A stretch of DNA of 15,115 nt. Origin: Hamiltosporidium magnivora. Taxonomy: Eukaryota; Microsporidia; Dubosqiidae. The notes under the pieces were generated by a model. That model did not search any database. It saw only the letters and a program-made list of their open reading frames with translations, and was not told the DNA's origin. Positions within the stretch are counted from its first letter, which is position 1. The number at the start of each line of letters is the position of its first letter. Shown here in pieces: positions 9,074 to 15,115 of this stretch. Both the position numbers and the translations under genes were made by a program. The DNA lies in assembly GCA_004325065.1 (NCBI GenBank), contig PITI01000300.1, positions 1 to 15,115 on the forward strand. The letters are read 5' to 3'.

Positions 9074-10555
9074 ATGGATAAAAAAACACGGCGAAGAATA
9101 CTTATAATAGGAGGAATTTTTCTATTTCTAGCAATATTCATCACATATTGCATCTTTAGTGCAAAAAAACGATCGGAAAATTTTCAGAAAGAATATGAAA
9201 AATTTATAAATTCCAAACAAGGTGCTTTGATTTTAGAAAAATGTTCTGGTATGATTAATATAGTTACCACTTTCGGTGTCAGAGAATATTTTCAGATTAC
9301 ACCAGCTCTAAGTGTTTGTGCCAAACAAAAAAACATACGTGGACAAATATTAGATATTCTGCATAGTATAAGAATTTCGCAGAATAACCCACGTGAGTAT
9401 GATTGGGCAATAGAATGCTTTGATAAACTGGAGTACATAAATTTACCATATATTTTTGACATTCCTAAATTCAAAAAATTGGGGCAACAATATAAAGTAA
9501 ATATATTTACAAATATTGGATTGTTATTTTATCGAAAAAATACGTTATTTTCGTTTTTTATAGAATATATCGGTAATTTCAATAAAAAAATGATTAACCT
9601 TGAGACGGGTTTTCCAATGGTTGAACAAACTTTTGATGAAAACTGTGTAGATATAGAATATTATAGTTTAGAATATAAAGATAAGTATGATTTTGATTGT
9701 AGTATTAGATATTCGAGGATTCCCGATCGATCCAAACAGAATCCACTGCTGGGCTTTTTGATATTTATTATGTACAAATCTCATCAAAATAGACTGCAGG
9801 AATATTTTTTGAAAATTTTAGACATTGTAGGAGTTCAACTTGTTACCATGCTTTTGACAAATTTTGAGAATTTCATTAAAAAAGCTTATGAATCATACGA
9901 ATGTCTGTTTTATTTCATATTTTTAAATAAATCAAGTGTAATTTCTGAGAGTGATCCAATTTTAAGCAAGCGAATAAATGATATTGAGGAACATAAAAAA
10001 GTAGAAGATTTTCTAGATTTCTTTAATATTATATTTGAAACTTCTATTCGTGTAGTTTTTTGCTCATATTTGCACATCGAAAAATATGAAGAAGAAGTTG
10101 CAAAAGAGAAACTGAAAAATTTAGCGACTCAGATAATAAAAATGATGACTAACAATTCTATAAAAACAAGAAATGATGAAAAAATCGGGATTCTCAAAGA
10201 CAAATATGTAAAAAGCTTAGCCAATATTTTTTTAAATCTCAAATGTTGGTGTAAGCAGGTGCTTGAAGATCAAAAGAAGGAAAATAAAATTTTTAAAAAA
10301 GACGCACAAAACAATATAGATGGTTCGAAAGGTGTCAATGAAGATATTGCTGTTAAATTACTTAAGAAAAAAATTTTGGAAAATTTACCTTCTTTAAAAG
10401 AAGATCTCGAGACTATTTCAAGTTATTTTTTTATTCGGTATAAATATAGGAAAAACGGCGTGATGACAGATGAAAACGTTATGTTTGCTATTTTAGATTG
10501 TCTTTTACGAAATGCTATATCCTCTTTGGACATATTACTAACGGTTTTACAATAA
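9074..10555 (+). CDS. membrane-anchored protein of unknown family
   Basis: The gene is intronless, 493 codons from ATG 9074 to TAA 10553-10555. An in-frame TTG at 9062 would add four residues, but ATG is the expected eukaryotic start. The N-terminus reads MDKKTRRR, then one strongly hydrophobic helix at residues about 9-28 (ILIIGGIFLFLAIFITYCIF), then KKR. That is a signal anchor, probably with the N-terminus in the cytosol and the rest in a lumen or outside. An uncleaved signal peptide is the alternative. The rest is mixed helical sequence: a Tyr/Asp-rich stretch near 180-215, a hydrophobic region near 225-240, and a Lys/Glu-rich, possibly coiled-coil part at about 330-415. No catalytic motif, repeat or known domain is visible. 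The gene is divergent from the LRR gene, with a reverse-transcriptase relic between. A lineage-specific microsporidian surface or endomembrane protein is the best guess. Coding status is near certain. Confidence 0.92.
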   Translation: MDKKTRRRILIIGGIFLFLAIFITYCIFSAKKRSENFQKEYEKFINSKQGALILEKCSGMINIVTTFGVREYFQITPALSVCAKQKNIRGQILDILHSIRISQNNPREYDWAIECFDKLEYINLPYIFDIPKFKKLGQQYKVNIFTNIGLLFYRKNTLFSFFIEYIGNFNKKMINLETGFPMVEQTFDENCVDIEYYSLEYKDKYDFDCSIRYSRIPDRSKQNPLLGFLIFIMYKSHQNRLQEYFLKILDIVGVQLVTMLLTNFENFIKKAYESYECLFYFIFLNKSSVISESDPILSKRINDIEEHKKVEDFLDFFNIIFETSIRVVFCSYLHIEKYEEEVAKEKLKNLATQIIKMMTNNSIKTRNDEKIGILKDKYVKSLANIFLNLKCWCKQVLEDQKKENKIFKKDAQNNIDGSKGVNEDIAVKLLKKKILENLPSLKEDLETISSYFFIRYKYRKNGVMTDENVMFAILDCLLRNAISSLDILLTVLQ

Positions 10556-10556
10556 A
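10551..10556 (+). terminator. AATAAA overlapping the stop codon of the membrane-protein gene
   Basis: The last sense codon and the TAA stop together form AATAAA (CAA-TAA-A). A polyadenylation signal overlapping the stop would give a very short 3' untranslated region, as reported for compact microsporidian genes. A second candidate, AATAAA within 10607-10612, lies about 55 bases after the stop and may be the one used. Confidence 0.35.
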
Positions 10557-10919
10557 ATGCATCTGATTTATATTTAAAATTTTTCATTTTAGTTATTAAA
10601 GAAAAAAATAAACCGATATACTTGTACTATAAGTTCTATATGTGTGTATTTTTTGGTATTCGTAAAATTTCTAAATTTATTATGTGTTTTGAAAAAATTA
10701 AATCTGCAGTTAAATGTCTTTATGATGTAAGAAAAAATCATGTTTAAACACAAAATAAATTAAAAATAAAGCAACTAAAAACGTGCGAAAACTCATTCGA
10801 AACTAAAAGTTCTAGAAAAGTTGAAATTTTTTTTTTTGAGAATTTATCTTTCGCTGATTTTTAACTATATCACCTTAAACGCATGTTTTGATAAAAAAAC
10901 GAAGAATTTTCTGAATTAA
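10557..10919. other. AT-rich downstream flank
   Basis: No gene is seen. This is A/T-rich sequence with scattered stops in all frames and a T-run near 10828-10837. It presumably contains the 3' end of the mRNA from 9074. Confidence 0.5.
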
Positions 10920-11105
10920 CGTCATACATGGGATGCCTTGCAAATTTCACTCTATTGTAACAGGTCCTTCATCTATAAATTAACCAAAGATACGAGGAAC
11001 AGCAGCATTCAACAATTATGCATTAGCAAACCGGCTCATACATTTACTGCTCATATCGAACAAGGTAGAAACAGTAAAGTGGGTTTGTCTATTTCTTTTG
11101 TTTAA
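10920..11105 (+). pseudogene. possible Ty3/gypsy-type polyprotein fragment
   Basis: This less AT-rich patch has a stop-to-stop frame of 61 codons without an ATG. It contains RSFIYKLTKDTRNSSIQQL and then ISKPAHTFTAHIEQGRNSKVG. The order loosely recalls the end of Ty3/gypsy reverse transcriptases. There, a FI-x-x-x-(S)-x-LT-x-L-x-KD segment precedes a KPF-x-L-x-TDAS-x-x-x-x-G motif that opens RNase H. The catalytic Asp is not preserved in this reading, and the linker between the two blocks is shortened. The resemblance is weak and could be chance. What is firm is only the unusual composition and the single long open frame. Confidence 0.25.
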
Positions 11106-12235
11106 AAGTAAAGATAAATTTTATAAAATGCCTAAAAAGACTTTTCAGAACTTCTATGGTGTTACATGCGAAAGATTATATTTACCTCGAAAATCGAAAT
11201 AGTAAAAATGTACATAATAAAACATATTAAGGATATGGAAGTATGATTATTAAAATAAACCTTCAAATGTAATATTTTGTAGCAGTTATACTTTTTGGGC
11301 GAATCTGCTTGTTATATGACTTTGGGAGATGAGTATTTGAGAGTAATTAAGAAATAGTGGAAATTAATTTGCTAGTTGATTACAAGAATAAAACTTCCGG
11401 CTAATAATGCAATAGTATCGTTCAAATACACTTTGATTTTCAAATTAATAGACAGGTTTTCGCCATTGCTATAAAAACTTTATAGCGTGTATGATTTAGG
11501 CGCAAATATATACAATAAAAAATTAAAAAGAAATGAAAACCTAGATTCGCCTATAAACAAAACATGAAAGTGAAATTACATATCCCGTACGTAATAAAGA
11601 TCTTTTCGATAAAATCCTGGTGGGAAAACTCTTGATTCTAAAAAGAAAAACTTGCGCCGTTAATCTAAAATAGTGCCGCGTCATTATTTTTGAAAGGCTC
11701 TGTTTTTGATAATTGATTTTTTTAGTATTACACCAAATAGCATTGAATATTAAAGTAAACGCGATTTAAAAATCTCGTAACTTCTATCTATTCCTAGTTA
11801 GAATTTATCGTAAGTTATCAAAACTTTGAAATTCGTGCAAATATATATTTGCTATGAGATTGGCAGTTTTGTTCCAGTGATAGATCAAGACCTTTGGTAT
11901 AGACAACAACAAAGATTATCATACATATTTTTTCTTGATCTATTTGAACATTGTTTTTTTTGCAAGATTTTTCAAATCCTTAACTTACTTCAGAACTAGA
12001 ATCTTTCTTGAATTCATTTCATAATTGAATATGAAAAGGTTTACGAAGTTTAATAAATATCTAGATTATATTACGAAAATTATTAACTTGCAACACGTTA
12101 CAAGCTCCTCTTTTCTGTAGCAAGCTTGTGTGCTATATTACAAAAACCAGTTACTACGAGATACCGATCATATAAATCATTTTCCCACGTTTGTATAAAC
12201 TTATACCGGAAGTATCATAACAATTTGGCTTGAGG
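11106..12235. other. gene-poor stretch with two less AT-rich patches
   Basis: No gene is supported. Around 11560-11780 a minus-strand frame is open for about 75 codons, with its first ATG well inside. Around 12096-12225 both strands are open: minus gives YKFIQTWENDLYDRYLVV, plus gives LYKLIPEVS. The coding strand therefore cannot be decided. An 11-base perfect inverted repeat flanks 42 bases at 11880-11943 (arms 11880-11890 and 11933-11943). These may be unrecognisable element debris. Confidence 0.45.
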
Positions 12236-12243
12236 GTATAAAA
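12234..12243 (+). promoter_or_regulatory. GGGTATAAAA element before a short ORF
   Basis: GGGTATAAAA sits about 40 bases before the ATG at 12284. It combines a GGG triplet and a TATA box, elements reported upstream of microsporidian genes. It is the clearest promoter-like word in the right half of the window. Its only candidate target is the doubtful 64-codon ORF. Confidence 0.3.
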
Positions 12244-12283
12244 ACGAGGATTGTGTTCAGATAACTAGTAAAAACAGTAGAGA

Positions 12284-12478
12284 ATGTCAAATCTCAAAAA
12301 AAACCATTTTTCTATTTTTGCTTTTAATAAAAATAATATGAAAAGCAAAAGAAAATATGTATTCAAACACAATTATGATTTCAGAAATTATGCTTATGTC
12401 AAAAAAGAATTATATACCAATCATGTTGGTCAGATTTTGATCTTTATTGATTTAAAAAGGAAAAAAATATATATTTAA
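12284..12478 (+). CDS. doubtful short ORF, lysine-rich
   Basis: This is a 64-codon ATG-initiated frame ending in TAA. The peptide is rich in Lys, Asn, Phe and Tyr, as expected from translating AT-rich DNA. It has no signal peptide and no domain. The segment NYAYVKKEL followed by ILIFIDL faintly recalls the NY-x-x-x-EKEL and F-I-x-TDH blocks of gypsy RNase H, which is not enough for a call. The GGGTATAAAA about 40 bases upstream is the best argument that it is a real gene. By length and composition it could easily be chance. Confidence 0.2.
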   Translation: MSNLKKNHFSIFAFNKNNMKSKRKYVFKHNYDFRNYAYVKKELYTNHVGQILIFIDLKRKKIYI

Positions 12479-13503
12479 GTAGACCCGAAAGAATGTGAAT
12501 ATTGAAAATGAATATTAATACCACAATGAAATAATTATTATTTTCTTATTTTTGTCTTTTTTATAAAGTTTCGAAGTCTCTTCTAAATATTAAATACACA
12601 AAAGTAGCAATACAAACAAAAGTTTTATTTCTACGAATAATCGCTTTTTAATTGATTTCCTGCGGTTTTTTGAAATGAAAGACGAAGATTGGGAATAATG
12701 ATAGCGAATAAGTTAAATTTTTTAGACAAATTGGTAGCTAAAATTTATGAAGAGAGTTCAGCGACAATGATAATGACTGTGAAGATACCGTTATTCATGT
12801 AAGTATAATTATTTTTTTACGAATGCAAATAAATAGTATAAAATAGTAGTAAATATTAAAATTTCTTAAATTTCAAGAAGAAGTAGAAATTCTGCATACA
12901 CTCTACAAAAATGAATTCTTCACATAAAATGAAATAAAAAAATATTATTTTAAGAAATAAATAAATAACTAAAATATCTTTATCAAGCTATCATTCAGAT
13001 CATTTTCATTTAACTGCCGACTTATTTAGGTACGAGTGTTACTTTAGAGTTGATGACTAAAAAGACATATCTATAGCATGATGTAGAGCGCAAATTAGCC
13101 TCTTTTAATACATTCTGAAGATATCTGCACGATTATGAATTGCTTAGTGGATGTAAATTTGGAAATTATTCGATTTGCTGGGATATGGAATGATATTCAA
13201 ATTTTTTAAACATAAGTTTTAAACTGAAAAATATAGCAAACCTACCTTGCTCTACTAAATCTGTATTAAATTCCAATATAGTATAGAATATAATATCACG
13301 AGACAAATATTAGGGACTCAACTAGTGAATTTCTTGATTAAAATGAAAGTCTGAAACTAAATTTAAAGTTATATAATTCTAGAAATAGATGCTAGGATAT
13401 TGATAATAATCAAAAGTCTTAATATTAAACACAAGTGCAAAGAAAAAAACGCGATTTATTGCTACGTTCGAGAGAAATAGCATTTAGAGATGAATAGGAA
13501 AAG
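12479..13503. other. gene-poor stretch with possible coding debris
   Basis: No intact gene is seen. At 12690-12830 two overlapping plus frames give FLDKLVAKIYEESS and then SDNDNDCEDTVIHV, as if one acidic coding piece had been frameshifted. At 13044-13290 one plus frame with several stops reads HDYELLSGCKFGNYSICWDME. The neighbouring frame over the same bases reads SEDICTIMNCLVDVNLE. I cannot assign either. The second may belong to the upstream part of the LINE relic that follows. Confidence 0.4.
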
Positions 13504-13981
13504 TGTAACACAGTAGAACATTTTAGACATTCGGTAGAGCTATATGCTACTGGTTCATAAAAAATGCCCTGATCAGAATAAACTCGACGTTAAAATAAGC
13601 TAATTGGATATCCAATTCTCTTATATAGATATTATTTCACGTCTTTAATACGAATTGAGGTCTTTTAATTATAGAAAAATCTCTTAATGCGTATGATACA
13701 ATTGTTTACATAATAATATTGATATCAAAATTTGTGATAATAGGGCCATATATGTTATTCCAGACGAGAGTATAAACAAGATTACACTCTGAATCTAAAA
13801 ATTACTTGAAACAATTCAATTTAATTAATTCAACCGTTTAAACAACAAAGTAATACCTATTGAATCAAGCATTCGGGCTCATTTATAAATTTTTATCGAG
13901 ATAATTTCGAATGTGATAACTGAAAATGTATTATGACAAATCCCTCTGTAGTGTATCGTTAAATCAACCAGATACCTGTAA
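13504..13981 (+). pseudogene. relic of the C-terminal end of an R4/Dong-like LINE (zinc finger and endonuclease region)
   Basis: This is a broken plus-strand reading. The first block (13501-13557) gives KCNTVEHFRHSVELYATG. Its T-V-E-H resembles the Cys/His zinc-finger segment (ETVEH-x-x-S-x-C) near the C-terminus of site-specific LINEs with a restriction-like endonuclease. About 70 codons later a second frame (13721-13789) gives DIKICDNRAIYVIPDES and then INKITL. This resembles the endonuclease core DNRPDI-x(n)-NKITLIE, with the key PD replaced by AI. The same frame goes on, interrupted by stops, through LLETIQFN and NKVIPIESS (13847-13867) and IISNVITENVL to 13981, comparable with the family's terminal V-IP-I block. 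Spacing between blocks is roughly right but shortened. It is clearly inactive, and older than the related piece at 14997-15115. Assignment rests on motif order. Confidence 0.45.
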
Positions 13982-14029
13982 AGATAGAAACTTTTATATC
14001 TGAAACAACATTATAAAAATAATATAGAA

Positions 14030-14404
14030 ACCAGTTCTCTTGAGAAAAGACTTGAATCCGAATCAAATAAAAGCCGAACAGAAATTTAAACGCATTGTTT
14101 AGATATCGTAAAAAACTCTAAATGTTCTCGTATCTAAATATTTATCCTGTTGATCACAATTCAGTACCGATTATTGATGTTAAACAGTTAAAAACATTAC
14201 ATTTATATTTTAGATAAACAAACCCTGATAAAAGAAACTTGTAATGCACATAAATCGAGCTCTGATATAGAATATTTAAATAATATTGCTAATAAATTTG
14301 ATAAAGGAGACCAAATATATTTAACCTGGAATTCAAAATACGAAAAAAAATTTATTCTTAATCTAAATATAAAAATTCAATTACGCAGATTTGAAATGAT
14401 ATAA
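14030..14404 (+). pseudogene. unidentified coding relic with frameshifts
   Basis: Three overlapping plus frames each give plausible hydrophilic peptide in turn. One near 14042-14090 has LEKRLESESNKSRTEI. A second near 14121-14214 has SYLNIYPVDHNSVPIIDV. The third (14192-14404, 70 codons, no usable ATG) has LIKETCNAHKSSSDIEYLNN and FDKGDQIYLTWNSKYEKKF. The progression left to right without overlap of the good segments suggests one gene broken by two frameshifts. I do not recognise a family. It lies between two LINE endonuclease pieces, so it may be part of a transposon or a host gene fragment caught between them. The 70-codon frame alone could arise by chance. Confidence 0.3.
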
Positions 14405-14996
14405 ATTCATAAAAATAAACCTACAATCACAAATTTTCGTAATTCTTCATACACATATATAGAGGTAATACTAATATTTATTAAATTCATTTGAGAACTT
14501 TATAACATTCAAATTTATAGTAGCCTTACACGGAAACACTTTTTTTATTACGATTTGACGTGAAAAAATATATCTAGAAATCTTTTGTCTGTATCAAATA
14601 TATATATTTTTGAAAGTATCAAATACAGAAGTTCGACTTGTGACAAAATCAAACGTAATAAGCACAAATAATGAAATATTTTGCGAGTTTTTTCTCCATC
14701 AAAATGCCTAAAAACCTGCAGCATGTTATAGTTTCTAGAAAATAAAACATAATATTTTTGTTCGAATTAAAAGTGATTCTAATTAAAAGATAAAGCAAAA
14801 GAATTTTATTTTATCGGATTTTTGTTAAAAATATAGAAAATACCAAAAATATCGTTTGATTAAAATAATTTATAAAAAATAAAATTTTAAATGCATTTAG
14901 CAGTTCTGAGTCTAAAACTAAAAAACGAAATTCGAAGGAAAAAAACATGAAATTTATTCCTATATTTTTAATATTTATTGTATATTTTATAATTAC
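14405..14996. other. AT-rich stretch between two relics
   Basis: No gene is seen. It is strongly A/T-rich with stops in all frames. The last 75 bases are open in the frame of the endonuclease fragment that follows, but the translated sequence there (FIN- and Y-rich) does not look like the family, so the junction is probably close to 14990. Confidence 0.45.
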
Positions 14997-15115
14997 AGAC
15001 CGGACATATTTATTTTAGATAAGAAGAAGAATAAGATAACACTCATTGAAGTAGGAATCACTTTCCAATGTTCACTTCAAATGGTTGAAACTAAAAAACT
15101 TAGGAAGTATGACCT
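14997..15115 (+). mobile_element. LINE restriction-like endonuclease fragment, running off the window
   Basis: The frame beginning RPDIFILDKKKNKITLIEVG and continuing ITFQCSLQMVETKKLRKYD is uninterrupted to the last base. It matches the endonuclease core of R2/R4/Dong-type LINEs. PD is followed 14 residues later by E (PD-x14-E), then a stretch that in this group reads like GIT-x-Q-x-x-L-x-x-VE-x-x-K-x-x-KYD. The enzyme nicks target DNA for target-primed reverse transcription. The Lys of a classic PD-(D/E)xK site is not at the usual place (EVG). No zinc finger or reverse transcriptase lies just upstream, so the left side is truncated, which is usual for LINE insertions. Whether the right side is complete cannot be seen. 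It is the best-preserved mobile-element piece here, hence probably the youngest. Confidence 0.72.

Noticed and set aside
9292..9474. 60-codon minus-strand ORF
   Set aside because: It is antisense to the intact membrane-protein gene and shows no motif.
11640..11780. Minus-strand open run of about 75 codons
   Set aside because: There is no ATG near its start, no family-like motif, and the run length is about what is expected once or twice by chance here.
11880..11943. 11-base perfect inverted repeat around 42 bases
   Set aside because: By rough calculation for DNA of this composition, several 11-base inverted repeats with loops under 60 bases are expected in 15 kb by chance. No TA duplication or coding content supports a miniature element.
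12798..12830. GTAAGT that could be a 5' splice site following an acidic open frame
   Set aside because: No short microsporidian-type branch site and 3' AG follow at suitable spacing, and there is no supported exon on either side.
1..15115. CRISPR array, tandem repeats, telomere repeats, rRNA or tRNA genes
   Set aside because: I scanned for regularly spaced repeats, tRNA T-loop words with paired arms, and telomere-like arrays, and found none that holds together.

Overview
The window is extremely AT-rich, with poly-A/T runs throughout. It holds two long intact protein genes among kilobases of gene-poor DNA. Both intact genes are intronless. The minus-strand one encodes a leucine-rich-repeat (LRR) protein with a secretion-type N-terminus, and AATAAA signals sit at or just after both stop codons. 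Together with what look like remains of retroelements and a DNA transposon, this suggests a microsporidian with an expanded, gene-sparse genome (Hamiltosporidium-, Edhazardia- or Anncaliia-like). That assignment is inference. No rRNA, tRNA, CRISPR, prokaryotic ribosome-binding-site pattern or operon was seen.

Layout. 1-3223: no gene; a possible frameshifted acidic coding relic on the minus strand (225-412) and a few less AT-rich patches. 3224-3981: a broken plus-strand reading with motifs like those of IS630/Tc1-mariner transposases. 4472-6949: the LRR protein (825 codons, minus). 6967-8301: empty AT-rich spacer. 8302-8606: a broken piece resembling the finger/palm region of a LINE-type reverse transcriptase, including motif A. 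9074-10555: a 493-residue membrane-anchored protein of unknown family (plus). 10920-11105: a weak Ty3/gypsy-like fragment. 12284-12478: a doubtful 64-codon ORF behind a GGGTATAAAA element. 13504-13981: a broken stretch resembling the C-terminal zinc-finger and endonuclease end of an R4/Dong-type LINE. 14030-14404: an unidentified coding relic. 14997-15115: a much better preserved LINE endonuclease segment, still open at the window edge.

How it fits together. The two intact genes are transcribed divergently from a spacer of about 2.1 kb that holds the reverse-transcriptase relic. One is probably secreted or surface-exposed and the other membrane-anchored. Either could act at the parasite-host interface, but nothing in the sequence links them functionally. 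Most of the rest reads as a graveyard of mobile elements at different stages of decay. I did not find a convincing new multi-gene system. The strongest candidates for follow-up are the orphan membrane protein, the LRR protein with its unusual start region, and the mixed-age transposon debris.

The relic identifications rest on short motifs compared with families from memory. By my rough estimate, open frames of about 70 codons are expected a couple of times by chance in DNA this AT-rich, so length alone proves nothing for them.
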